Shown: positions 52,731 through 60,270 of the stretch, in pieces | Layout: each line of letters opens with the position of its first letter | How positions within the stretch are numbered: position 1 is the first letter of the stretch | Translations under genes and position numbers: made by a program | The notes under the pieces: model-generated | Told to the model about the DNA's origin: nothing | The model's database searches: none | What the model saw: only the letters and a program-made list of their open reading frames with translations | Source: Pelomonas caseinilytica | GTDB taxonomy: Bacteria; Pseudomonadota; Gammaproteobacteria; Burkholderiales; Burkholderiaceae_C | NCBI RefSeq assembly: GCF_021353235.1 | Contig: NZ_JAJTWT010000001.1 | Span: 124,001 to 188,000, forward strand | DNA: 64,000 bases | Direction: 5' to 3'

Positions 52731-54866
52731 ATGGCACGACCTTCTCTTTCCCTCCTCGGCGCCGCCACGGCGCTGCTCGCCGTTCAGCTCGCCGCCGCCC
52801 AGACCCTCCCCCAGGTCAGCGTCAGCGGCAAGTCTGCCGAAGCCGCCCCGGGCCTGGCCGGCTTCTCCGACCCGCCCGCCCGCCTGCCCATGCAGGCCGT
52901 CAGCCTCTCGGCCGAGCGGCTGTCCGAAGCCGGCATCGAACAGCTCTCCGGCCTCACCAAGCTCGACGCCTCCGTCTCCGACAGCTACAACGCCGTCGGC
53001 TACTGGTCGCAGCTCAAGGTGCGCGGCTTCGACCTCGACAACCGCTACAACCTGCGCCGCGACGGCCTGCCCATCAACGGCGAGACGGCGCTCTCGCTGG
53101 CCAACAAGGCCGCCGTCGAGGTGCTCAAGGGCAGCTCCGGCATGCAAGCGGGCACCAGTGCCCCGGCGGGCCTCGTCAACCTCGTCGTCAAGCGCCCGCT
53201 GGCTGACGACGCCACGACGCTGACCCTGGGCGCCATCCAGGGCGGCACCGTGGAAGCCAGCGTCGACCACTCCCAGCGCTTCGGCGCCCAGCGCGAGTTC
53301 GGCCTGCGCGTGAACCTGGCCGCCGCCCACCTGGCCCCCCAACTGCACAGCAGCCGCGGCAGCGCCCACACCGCCGCCCTGGCCGGCGACTGGCGCGTCA
53401 GCCCCGACACCCTGGTCGAAGCCGAGGTCGAGTTCAGCCGCCAGAGCCAGCCCAGCCAGGACGGCTTCAGCCTGCTCGGCGACACCCTGCCCGACGCGAA
53501 GCGCATCGACCCCAGGCTCAACCTCAACAACCAGCCCTGGACCCTGCCCGTCGTCTTCGACAACACCCACGCCTCGCTGCGCCTGCAGCAAAAGCTCGCC
53601 GGCGACTGGCGCGCCCAGGCCCACCTCGGCATCCAGCGCCTGCGCACCGACGACCGCAACGCCTTCGGCTTCGGCCTGGACTGCAACGAGACCAGCACTT
53701 TCGAGGGCGTCTACTACTGCGACCGCTACGGCCCCGACGGCCGCTTCGACCTCTACGACTACCGCAGCGAGAACGAGCACCGCGACACCACGGCGCTGGA
53801 CCTGTCCGCCAGCGGCCCCGTGCAGCTCGCCGGCCTGCGCCACGACCTGACCGTGGGCGGCCTGGCCAGCCGCTTCAAGGCCCGCTTCCAGCGCCAGGCC
53901 TACAACTTCACCGGCGTGGACACCATCGACGGCAACGTCGTCACCGCCCCGCAGCCCGCCCTGACCGGCGAGAACACCAACCGCGACGAGCGCAGCCGCG
54001 AGCTCTACCTGCGCGACCGCGTGGCCCTGGGCGCCGACACCAGCGCCTGGCTGGGCCTGCGCCACACGCGCCTGCACCGCGAGAGCGTGCGCACCGACGG
54101 CAGCCGCGCGACCGACTACTCCCAGAGCGTGACCACGCCCTGGATGGCCCTGAGCCACGACATCGCGGCCGACTGGCTGGTCTACGCCAGCTGGGGTCAG
54201 GGCGTGGAGAGCGAGGTCACGCCCAACCGCCCGCGCTACGTCAACGCCGGCCAGGCCCTGCCTGCCCTCAAGAGCCGCCAGACCGAGATCGGCCTCAAGA
54301 CCGGCACCCAGCGCGTGGAAGGCTCGCTCACCGTCTTCGACATCCGCCGCCCGCTGTGGCGCGACATCGGCAGCTGCGACGTGGACCTGAGCTGCGAGCA
54401 CCGCACCGACGGCCATGCCCGCCACCGCGGCATCGAGGCCAGCGCCGACCTGAAGTGGAGCGGCGGCGGCCTCTTCGCCAGCGCCCAGCGCCTGCGCGCC
54501 CGCCGCGAGGGCAGCGCCGACGCCAGCCTGAACGGCCTGGTGCCGCCCAACGTGCCGCAGACCACCGTCAAGGCCCAGGTCCGGCACGACCTGCTGCCGG
54601 GCCTGCAAGCCCAGCTCGGCGTGCAATACGAAGGCCGCCGCTTCGCCACGCCCGACAACGGCATCGCCGTGCCCGCCTGGACCGTGGCCGACGCCGGCCT
54701 GCGCTACATGCAGACCACAGGCCAGCAGACCTGGATCTGGCGCGCCGCCGTGGACAACCTCACCAACCGCCGCGCCTGGCGCGAGGCGCCCTGGCAGTTC
54801 GAGCACAGCTACCTCTACCCCCTGGCGCCGAGAACTTTGCGCGCTTCCCTGGAGGTCCGCCTGTAA
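52731..54866 (+). CDS. TPP-regulated TonB-dependent receptor, probable thiamine/thiamine-precursor receptor
   Basis: A 711-residue siderophore-receptor-type TonB receptor. Signal peptide MARPSLSLLGAATALLAVQLAAAQ, then TLPQVSVSG (TonB-box region). The plug domain contains YNAVGYWSQLKVRGFDLDNRYNLRRDGLPINGE and GSSGMQAGTSAPAGLVNLVVKRP, and a 22-strand-type barrel ends LRASLEVRL. The riboswitch upstream shows control by intracellular TPP, so the ligand is probably thiamine or a precursor rather than iron. The start codon lacks a strong ribosome binding site, compatible with riboswitch control of translation. Transcription of the tRNA-Asn genes begins just after its stop. Confidence 0.9.
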   Translation: MARPSLSLLGAATALLAVQLAAAQTLPQVSVSGKSAEAAPGLAGFSDPPARLPMQAVSLSAERLSEAGIEQLSGLTKLDASVSDSYNAVGYWSQLKVRGFDLDNRYNLRRDGLPINGETALSLANKAAVEVLKGSSGMQAGTSAPAGLVNLVVKRPLADDATTLTLGAIQGGTVEASVDHSQRFGAQREFGLRVNLAAAHLAPQLHSSRGSAHTAALAGDWRVSPDTLVEAEVEFSRQSQPSQDGFSLLGDTLPDAKRIDPRLNLNNQPWTLPVVFDNTHASLRLQQKLAGDWRAQAHLGIQRLRTDDRNAFGFGLDCNETSTFEGVYYCDRYGPDGRFDLYDYRSENEHRDTTALDLSASGPVQLAGLRHDLTVGGLASRFKARFQRQAYNFTGVDTIDGNVVTAPQPALTGENTNRDERSRELYLRDRVALGADTSAWLGLRHTRLHRESVRTDGSRATDYSQSVTTPWMALSHDIAADWLVYASWGQGVESEVTPNRPRYVNAGQALPALKSRQTEIGLKTGTQRVEGSLTVFDIRRPLWRDIGSCDVDLSCEHRTDGHARHRGIEASADLKWSGGGLFASAQRLRARREGSADASLNGLVPPNVPQTTVKAQVRHDLLPGLQAQLGVQYEGRRFATPDNGIAVPAWTVADAGLRYMQTTGQQTWIWRAAVDNLTNRRAWREAPWQFEHSYLYPLAPRTLRASLEVRL

Positions 54867-54871
54867 GCTGC

Positions 54872-54901
54872 TTGTGAACGGCCCGAAAAAGTCTCTATAA
54901 T
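54872..54901 (+). promoter_or_regulatory. Promoter of the tRNA-Asn genes
   Basis: TTGTGA and a perfect TATAAT are separated by 18 nt. The region ends 12 nt before the first tRNA and is AT-rich against the GC-rich background. Confidence 0.75.
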
Positions 54902-54913
54902 CGCGGGCTCTGT

Positions 54914-54989
54914 TCCTCGATAGCTCAGTCGGTAGAGCGCCGGACTGTTAATCCGTAGGTCCCTGGTTCGAGCCCAGGTCGGGGAGCCA
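54914..54989 (+). tRNA. tRNA-Asn (GTT), copy 1
   Basis: A 76-nt cloverleaf with encoded CCA. Acceptor TCCTCGA pairs with TCGGGGA (one G-T pair). D arm AGCTCAGTCGGTAGAGC, anticodon loop CTGTTAA with anticodon GTT, T arm CTGGTTCGAGCCCAG. Confidence 0.98.
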
Positions 54990-55072
54990 AGAACTCCGAG
55001 CCGCCCGCGTCACGCGGGCGGTTCAGCAGAGAGCCCGCAGCAACCGCACTGCGGGCACCCATACCGAACAAT

Positions 55073-55148
55073 TCCTCGATAGCTCAGTCGGTAGAGCGCC
55101 GGACTGTTAATCCGTAGGTCCCTGGTTCGAGCCCAGGTCGGGGAGCCA
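55073..55148 (+). tRNA. tRNA-Asn (GTT), copy 2
   Basis: Identical to the first copy over all 76 nt. The 83-nt spacer carries CCGCCCGCGTCACGCGGGCGG and GCCCGCAG/CTGCGGGC hairpins that could direct processing. Confidence 0.98.
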
Positions 55149-55154
55149 CTCAAG

Positions 55155-55187
55155 AAGCCTCATTCGCGAAAGCGGGTGGGGCTTTTT
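55155..55187 (+). terminator. Terminator of the tRNA-Asn transcript
   Basis: AAGCCTCATTCGC pairs with GCGGGTGGGGCTT around a GAAA loop, followed by a TTTTTCTT tract. Confidence 0.85.
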
Positions 55188-55254
55188 CTTTGTCCGCCTC
55201 GCGGCGACGTTGCGGTGGTGGAACAGTTTCGAATCCGACCGCCCCGCTCAAACT

Positions 55255-56220
55255 TTATGCCCGCTTTGCGACTTGGTCCTTATATCCCAAATGTCCTCGA
55301 ACCACGGAAATAGATTCAGCCCTTATCTTTCCGGCAGCCAATAGGTGCTCATACGCGCGCAACCGATTTCTGTACCCTTTCGTTAGCCGCAACTGATCTC
55401 CATGAACAAGCAGCCCATGAACTTTCAATCGCTGAGGCCAAACGGCCAATTTAATCTTCTGATTGGACAATGCCCAAGGGCCAGAGGCAAAAATCCCTAA
55501 CACTTCTTCCTTCAGCGCGACTGGGAAATCATCTTGTCCTGAGAACACTATGTCGTCGGCATACCTGGTCAGCCGAGCACCGTACCTGTCAGCAATTGCC
55601 TTGAGCCGCTGGTCATAAGATGCAAAGCACATATTCGAAAGAATAGGACTCGAAGGCGCGCCTTGGGCCAATGCATTTTCAAAGCAGCAAAGCCGAGAAA
55701 TTAATACCGCACCCAATTCATGGTAGCCGATGTCAAGTAGCGCTCTTGCAACCACATCGATGGGCGTTGTGGGAAAGAAGTTCTGAATATCGACACCAAA
55801 CACCCAGGTAGCCCGACAGTGAATCCGCGCGGCATCTATGTGCGAACGCCCTTCAACGAAGCCGCATACATGCTCAGGCGGTAAGTAGGCTTTAGCCAAC
55901 TGAAACCCAATCCATTTCTGAACAATCTTCAGGGCGACCCGTGGAGCATCTATCCTCCGAACATCTTTTCCCTTGGGAATATAGAACGTCCGGTAGTGTC
56001 TGCCTGGCCTTGCCTCAAACGACCAGATCAACCCTTCATTTATCCCCAACATCGCCGCCAAGGCTGCCCGGGACGAAATAGGCGGAAGCCCTTTGCCTGA
56101 GAGCTGCAGCATCAACTCGCGCTCTGACTCAGACAGCGCGCGCTCAGTCGCCTTCAATAGCTCCGAAAGAGATGCGTATTGAAAAAACTGAGAATTAAGG
56201 AGAGGGTGCGGGAGCCTCAT
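55255..56220 (-). CDS. Retron-type reverse transcriptase
   Basis: A 321-residue RT with finger-palm motifs in the retron order: YRTFYIPKGKDVRRIDAPRVALKIVQKWI, VCGFVEGRSHIDAARIHC (variant of the retron NAxxH motif), WVFGVDIQNFFPTTP, LPQGAPSSP-like LAQGAPSSPILSNMCF, catalytic YADD at 220-223 in RYADDIVFSG, and KVHGLLV where retron RTs carry a VTG motif. No maturase, endonuclease or CRISPR-associated domain is attached, which argues against a group II intron or Cas1-RT. It would prime from the structured RNA just upstream and make msDNA. The start codon lies inside the right inverted repeat of that RNA. Confidence 0.88.
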   Translation of the reverse strand: MRLPHPLLNSQFFQYASLSELLKATERALSESERELMLQLSGKGLPPISSRAALAAMLGINEGLIWSFEARPGRHYRTFYIPKGKDVRRIDAPRVALKIVQKWIGFQLAKAYLPPEHVCGFVEGRSHIDAARIHCRATWVFGVDIQNFFPTTPIDVVARALLDIGYHELGAVLISRLCCFENALAQGAPSSPILSNMCFASYDQRLKAIADRYGARLTRYADDIVFSGQDDFPVALKEEVLGIFASGPWALSNQKIKLAVWPQRLKVHGLLVHGDQLRLTKGYRNRLRAYEHLLAAGKIRAESISVVRGHLGYKDQVAKRA

Positions 56221-56356
56221 TCAGCAAAGCTTAGCTTTCGTATTGCAGCCGGATAAACGACTGTGGCTTCGAAGGAGACGCGGGCGTTTATCCGGCTCCT
56301 TCTATGCAAGGTCTTGGCAAGCGGGCATGATTCATACCCTCGCCTGAGGCTCCCGC
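56208..56356 (-). ncRNA. Candidate retron msr-msd RNA
   Basis: Read on the minus strand, GCGGGAGCCTCA (a1, 56356-56345) and TGAGGCTCCCGC (a2, 56219-56208) are perfect 12-bp inverted repeats bounding about 125 nt. A G follows a1 directly (56344), the place of the branching guanosine. An msr-like hairpin GGCGAGGGTATG/CATGCCCGCTTGCC (56344-56316) comes next. The msd-like part is a long hairpin with a perfect 13-bp stem AGCCGGATAAACG/CGTTTATCCGGCT (56297-56247) and a 25-nt loop. Order, sizes and position before the RT match known retrons. Confidence 0.78.
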
Positions 56357-56365
56357 AAGACAAGC

Positions 56366-57094
56366 TTACCGGCCCTTTCTTGCCAACGCAAGTAGTCTTG
56401 CGATGTCTGGACTACCACGCCCCTTAATAGTTCCCAGCGCTCGTGTTGCAACCAGAGAGCAGGCGAACTTACCTTCCGCAATCCAAACAACTTTACCGGC
56501 CTTCCGCAAAGCATCCAGGCGACGTTTCATCCAGTCATCTGAAGGCACATCAAACCGACGACCAAGCATTCTCTTAACTTCGCCCTCTGTAGCAGGAGCT
56601 ATTTGGCGCAAAGTTTTAAGAATAACCAAGTCGGACGGTACATTTTCGTTGGTTGTGAGTGTGAAGCCACTTAGCGTGATAGAAAGATCAGCCAAATATA
56701 GCACGGCGCGCGTCTTAATTGCGCCTAACGCAGACTCATCGAGGCGCCTCTTGGCCTCCAGCCAAACATTCGCAGAGCGCTCGTTAAGTGACAAAAAGAC
56801 ATTTCTGACATCAGATCCAAAGGCATGCATAAGCGTCGCCCTCAGCCCTCCTTCCATATCAATTCCGTGAGGGTCAGATAGCAAAAACTCAACAGAGTAG
56901 CCCACATTACGCAACTCTTCTTTAATTTCCGAGAGCAGTCGATTGCTGGGCCTCTGTTTATTCTCGCCATCCCGTACCACTGCAATCCGCACGAATATTA
57001 CGCCTTGAGGGCCACTGTCCTTAACAATTGATCCAAGAATATCCAGCCCCCTACTCATAAGCAGAGAAAGAAGCTGCGAATAGTCACCAGACAT
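56366..57094 (-). CDS. Retron-associated protein of unknown function
   Basis: A 242-residue protein. The N-terminal half (IFVRIAVVRDGENKQRPSNRLLSEIKEELRNVGYSVEFLLSDPHGIDMEGGLRATLMHAFG) looks like an alpha/beta fold. The C-terminal 90 residues (SDLVILKTLRQIAPATEGEVKRMLGRRFDVPSDDWMKRRLDALRKAGKVVWIAEGKFAC) resemble a winged helix. It overlaps the upstream gene by 11 nt and ends 10 nt before the a1 repeat of the retron RNA. I recognise no family. Position suggests an effector or regulator of the retron. Base composition is unlike the host genes. Confidence 0.75.
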   Translation of the reverse strand: MSGDYSQLLSLLMSRGLDILGSIVKDSGPQGVIFVRIAVVRDGENKQRPSNRLLSEIKEELRNVGYSVEFLLSDPHGIDMEGGLRATLMHAFGSDVRNVFLSLNERSANVWLEAKRRLDESALGAIKTRAVLYLADLSITLSGFTLTTNENVPSDLVILKTLRQIAPATEGEVKRMLGRRFDVPSDDWMKRRLDALRKAGKVVWIAEGKFACSLVATRALGTIKGRGSPDIARLLALARKGR

Positions 57095-57581
57095 AAACTT
57101 GTCTCCAGACCCCGGAAATCACCTGCATAAAAACCCTCGCTCGGTAAGGCCAGCTACTCGCAGAGAGTACGGCAACCGAGTTCAGTTCGAAATCTGGCGC
57201 ACGGGCAAAATTTACAAGTACTTCCGGATAATAGTCGGCAGTAACGCGCACCTGCCGGCCTTCATCTAGCAGTTTCGCTAGATCCATAGCGGCCGATGCG
57301 GCACTTGCACACTGCGCAGCCAACTGATGGTCATCGGCTTTAAGAGCCTTAGCTCGCCCTTTCGTCAGTTCTTTTTTAACGGTTCCACGAAGGATTTCCG
57401 GAATCATTGCGTGCGGCATTTCCCCAGTCCACTCCGCCTTCATCTTTGATAGGCCGCTACGCACCTCCAAGTACGTGGCGTAGTAGAAACGATTGAAGGC
57501 CGTTCGACCGAAAAGGTCGGCTTCTGCTTGAGGAAGCAAGCGAACCGCCTCTTGCCTTAAATAGCTGCCCACCCGCTCCAT
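57084..57581 (-). CDS. HEPN-like small protein, first gene of the retron unit
   Basis: A 165-residue, mostly helical protein. ADLFGRTAFNRFYYATYLEVRSGLSKMKAEW resembles the first helices of HEPN-domain proteins, and a second helical pair covers LKADDHQLAAQCASAASAAMDLAKLLDEGRQVRVTADYYPE. The R-x4-6-H ribonuclease motif of active HEPN toxins is not seen, so catalytic activity is uncertain. It is co-transcribed with and overlaps the 242-residue gene. Confidence 0.7.
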   Translation of the reverse strand: MERVGSYLRQEAVRLLPQAEADLFGRTAFNRFYYATYLEVRSGLSKMKAEWTGEMPHAMIPEILRGTVKKELTKGRAKALKADDHQLAAQCASAASAAMDLAKLLDEGRQVRVTADYYPEVLVNFARAPDFELNSVAVLSASSWPYRARVFMQVISGVWRQVYVW

Positions 57582-57761
57582 ATTCGCTTAGGCGTGTTTC
57601 CGCTGCCTTTGATCGACCTGCTCCACTTGCTGCCACCCCTGCTACGCTGCCAGTCGAATTGCTTGGTCAACATAGTCAACGCGTCTTCTTAGCAGATCGC
57701 AAACGCTAGCAACAGCGCGAGTTCCCTCGGGCGTACCACGCAGCGTCGACAGATCACTGCT

Positions 57762-57808
57762 CGGACTGCATGCCGAATCTGTAGGTCTGTGGTTCGAGAC
57801 AGGTGGCA
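57762..57808 (+). other. Degenerate 3' half of tRNA-Asn, probable attachment-site remnant
   Basis: CGGACTG, then AATCTGTAGGTC, TGGTTCGAG, CAGGT and GGCACA follow the order and spacing of the tRNA-Asn 3' half (CGGACTGTTAATCCGTAGGTCCCTGG...). The 5' half (acceptor, D arm) is missing. This is the pattern left when an element integrates into a tRNA 3' end, marking the right edge of the island. Confidence 0.65.
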
Positions 57809-57814
57809 CATGTA

Positions 57815-58051
57815 TCAAGACACCAACATCCGCATCCGCCGCTCGACATCCTTGAGCATCTCCGACGGCGCGACGTCGAGCGCATCGCAAAGTTTGAAAA
57901 GCATCCGCACGCTGGGACTGTTGCGTCCCAGTTCGACCAGCGAGATGTAGTTGCGGTCGACGTCGGCCCGCAGTGCGAGGTCCGTCTGCGTCCATTTGCG
58001 CTTTGTACGCAGGCTGCGGAGTGCCTGTCCGAGTGCTTGATCCGGTTCCAC
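57815..58051 (-). CDS. Small XRE-family regulator
   Basis: A 78-residue helix-turn-helix protein: ALGQALRSLRTKRKWTQTDLALRADVDRNYISLVELGRNSPSVRMLFKLCDALDVAPSEMLKDVE. The GTG start is chosen because AAGG lies 7 nt upstream and homologues begin at this helix. An ATG 69 nt further upstream is possible but lies in the likely promoter. It begins just outside the retron island and diverges from the NYN gene. Confidence 0.82.
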   Translation of the reverse strand: MEPDQALGQALRSLRTKRKWTQTDLALRADVDRNYISLVELGRNSPSVRMLFKLCDALDVAPSEMLKDVERRMRMLVS

Positions 58052-58222
58052 GAGCTGGCCTTGTGAGGAACGGCAAGAGTCCCGTGACGGCCCCTGAAGT
58101 TTTCCGCATATATGCTGCAAAATGTGAGGGGAAGGCGCTCAGCCAGAGCCGCGCGGCGGCGCCCGACCAGCCCGCCCTCAGCGTCGCCAAGACCGCCCCT
58201 GCCCTGCCCTCTCGACGGGAAC

Positions 58223-59062
58223 ATGACCTTTCTTCTGCTGGACCGTCCAGACTTCCCTCGCGACAGTGGCGCTAACGCCCAGCGAGAAGCCACGCCCCTC
58301 ACTGATGCCGGCCCAGACGCCCGCGTCGCCGTCCTCGTCGACTGCGACAACACCTCGCCCGAGATCGTCGAACACGCCCTCAGCGTGGCGGCGCAGTTCG
58401 GCCGGGTCGTGCTGCGCCGGGGTTACGGCAACCACGCCACGCTGGCCAACCGGTGGCAGGAGGCCCTGGTGCGCCTGGCCTTCACGCCCTGCCTGCAGTA
58501 CCAGTACGCCGCCGGCAAGAACACCTCCGACATCGTCCTGGCCCTCGACGCGATGGAAGCCCTGTTCGACCGGCGCGCCGACACCTTCTGCCTCGTCACC
58601 AGCGACTCGGACTTCGCCCACCTCTGCCGCAAGCTGCGCGAGCGCGGCGCGACGGTGCACCTCGTCGGCGAGGCCAAGTCGCCGGACGCGCTGCGCAACG
58701 CCAGTGACCAGTTCTTCGAGTGGACTCCGGCCGACCCGCCGCCCGTGGCCGATGCCGCGCCATCCCAGGCCAAGCCCGCCGCCGTGCCCAAATCCAAGCC
58801 CAGGCAGCGCCCGAAGTCGGTGGTGAACGCCGTGCGCCTGCTGGCCGCCGATACCGCCGACGGGCGCGTTGCCGTCGCCGCGCTCGGCTCCTATCTGCGG
58901 CGCACCGACCCCGCGTTCTCGCCGCAGACGCATGGGCACTCCGGCCTGCTCAGCATGTTGAAGACCTACGACCTCCTCAGCCTGCGCCAGGAGGCCGGCG
59001 GGCACTGGACGGTGGCGCTGGCGGCACGCGCGGAAGGGGCCGAATCGCCCCAGCACGCCTGA
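58223..59062 (+). CDS. NYN-domain protein with C-terminal OST-HTH/LOTUS-like domain
   Basis: A 279-residue protein. The LabA-like NYN (PIN-fold) domain spans about residues 30-165: [19 protein letters not shown] with acidic residues of the nuclease pocket, [46 protein letters not shown] Pro/Lys linker (about 180-205) joins a C-terminal winged-helix region resembling OST-HTH ([47 protein letters not shown]). Such proteins are predicted RNases that bind RNA. The start is at MTFLLLD after GACGGGAAC. Confidence 0.88.
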   Translation: MTFLLLDRPDFPRDSGANAQREATPLTDAGPDARVAVLVDCDNTSPEIVEHALSVAAQFGRVVLRRGYGNHATLANRWQEALVRLAFTPCLQYQYAAGKNTSDIVLALDAMEALFDRRADTFCLVTSDSDFAHLCRKLRERGATVHLVGEAKSPDALRNASDQFFEWTPADPPPVADAAPSQAKPAAVPKSKPRQRPKSVVNAVRLLAADTADGRVAVAALGSYLRRTDPAFSPQTHGHSGLLSMLKTYDLLSLRQEAGGHWTVALAARAEGAESPQHA

Positions 59063-59124
59063 GCGAAGCCGCCGCAGCCGGGCGCCCGCGGGCCGGCCCT
59101 CCCGTCCCGGGGACAATGCACCCC

Positions 59125-59469
59125 ATGACGACGACCCTGCCTGCCTGCCCCCAATGCCAGTCCACCTACACCTACGCGGACGGCGCCCAGTTGATCTGCC
59201 CGGAATGCGGCCACGAATGGCCGGCCCAGGCCGCGGAGCCCGCGGCTGAAGAGGCGCGCGTCATCCGCGACGCCGTGGGCAATGTGCTGCAGGACGGCGA
59301 CACGGTCACGGTCGTCAAGGACCTCAAGGTCAAGGGCTCGTCCCTGGTGGTCAAGGTGGGCACCAAGGTCAAGAACATCCGCCTGACCGACGGCGACCAC
59401 GACATCGACTGCAAGATCGACGGCGTCGGCGCCATGGGGTTGAAGTCGGCCTTCGTGAAGAAGGTGTGA
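59125..59469 (+). CDS. yjdM: YjdM/PhnA-family zinc-ribbon protein
   Basis: A 114-residue protein. The N-terminal zinc ribbon has C-x2-C...C-x2-C ([26 protein letters not shown]). The C-terminal domain [66 protein letters not shown] matches PhnA/YjdM over its full length. The historical link to alkylphosphonate use is unsupported; the function is unknown. An ATG 9 nt upstream is rejected because it sits only 2 nt from the GGGGA site. Confidence 0.92.
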   Translation: MTTTLPACPQCQSTYTYADGAQLICPECGHEWPAQAAEPAAEEARVIRDAVGNVLQDGDTVTVVKDLKVKGSSLVVKVGTKVKNIRLTDGDHDIDCKIDGVGAMGLKSAFVKKV

Positions 59470-59566
59470 GCGCGGCACGCGCCTGAGCGGCCTGCCCCCT
59501 GGCCCTGCCCCGCGATCCTGTCCTGGGCGCGCGATCGCAGAATGGCCATCAAACAGGACAAAAATG

Positions 59567-59598
59567 GTTCATTTGACTAATATTATGGACAAATGAAC
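59567..59598 (+). promoter_or_regulatory. Inverted repeat operator at the start of the XRE/nucleotidyltransferase pair
   Basis: GTTCATTTG (59567-59575) and CAAATGAAC (59590-59598) are perfect 9-bp inverted repeats separated by an AT-rich TATTAT-containing spacer. The right half includes the start codon of the XRE gene. An operator in this place is typical of autoregulated toxin-antitoxin pairs. Confidence 0.7.
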
Positions 59599-60270
59599 AT
59601 GCCCGACGGTACCGTGGTCCTCGAACGCCAGTTGCTGCTGCAGCTCGGCGATCGGCTCAAACGTCTGCGCAAGGCACAGGGCCTCGGCACGGTAGAGATG
59701 GCCAAGCGGGCCGGCATCTCCCGCACCACGCTGAGTTCGGTCGAATCGGGCGATCCGGGGCCGGCCATCGGGACCTACCTGCGCGTGATGTCGGTGCTGG
59801 GCATCAGCGGTGAATTGGCCTTGTTGGCCGGCGACGCATTGCAGCCCGGGCCGCCTGGAACGGCGGCGGCAAGGTCGAAGCGCGCCCGCCCGGTCGTACA
59901 GGTCACCGTCTCAACCGACGACACCCGACATCAAGCTCAAGACCTTCAAAGCCTGGCACTGCACGAGGCGGCCATCCGGCTGGCTCGCTCCGACCCTGAG
60001 CTTCTCCTCCAGGCCCAGCACACGCTGGATCGCTGGTTGGCGTCGGGCAACTCGCGCTCGATGGGCTTGTGGCATGAGTGGCAGGAGATTCTTCGCGGCG
60101 CGAAGTGGCGCAAGGTGCTGGCGCGAACACGGCGGGCGCAGGAGCTTCGCCAGGCATCGCCACTGACGGCGGTGCTCCCTGCGCAGGTTCGTCAAGGCGT
60201 GCTGGACCAGGTCGCCAAGCTGCGAACGGGCGTCGTGCTGGGTGATGCCGAACCACAGGCACGGACATGA
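59593..60270 (+). CDS. XRE-family regulator, putative antitoxin partner
   Basis: A 225-residue protein. The N-terminal helix-turn-helix (LGDRLKRLRKAQGLGTVEMAKRAGISRTTLSSVESGDPGPAIGTYLRVMSVLGI) is followed by a linker and a helical C-terminal domain (SLALHEAAIRLARSDPELLLQAQHTLDRWLASGNSRSMGLWHEWQEILR) of unknown function. The start codon lies inside the operator, and there is an alternative ATG two codons later. The last 4 nt overlap the nucleotidyltransferase gene. The pair is organised like a type II or IV toxin-antitoxin module with the regulator first. Confidence 0.85.
   Translation: MNMPDGTVVLERQLLLQLGDRLKRLRKAQGLGTVEMAKRAGISRTTLSSVESGDPGPAIGTYLRVMSVLGISGELALLAGDALQPGPPGTAAARSKRARPVVQVTVSTDDTRHQAQDLQSLALHEAAIRLARSDPELLLQAQHTLDRWLASGNSRSMGLWHEWQEILRGAKWRKVLARTRRAQELRQASPLTAVLPAQVRQGVLDQVAKLRTGVVLGDAEPQART

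Larger units (their letters stand above)
55149..57808. mobile_element. Small genomic island at tRNA-Asn carrying a retron-like system
   Basis: Base composition drops sharply from about 70 % GC to near 50 % between the second tRNA-Asn and 57.8 kb. The right end is a degenerate copy of the 3' half of tRNA-Asn. All three genes inside run on the minus strand towards the tRNA. No integrase is present, so the island may have lost it or been mobilised in trans. Confidence 0.65.

Noticed and set aside
52565-52737. Short minus-strand frames across the TPP riboswitch
   Set aside because: They are antisense to the conserved riboswitch core and lack ribosome binding sites.
55255-56220. Group II intron or CRISPR-associated RT
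   Set aside because: No maturase/endonuclease domain, no intron domain V/VI-like RNA, no cas genes and no CRISPR array. Retron-type motifs and upstream inverted repeats fit better.
57642-57760. Minus-strand frame ending LRGTPEGTRAVASVCDLLRRRVDYVDQAIRLAA
   Set aside because: The ending looks protein-like, but there is no start codon in the plausible part and the frame runs into the tRNA remnant. At most it is a gene fragment cut at the island edge.
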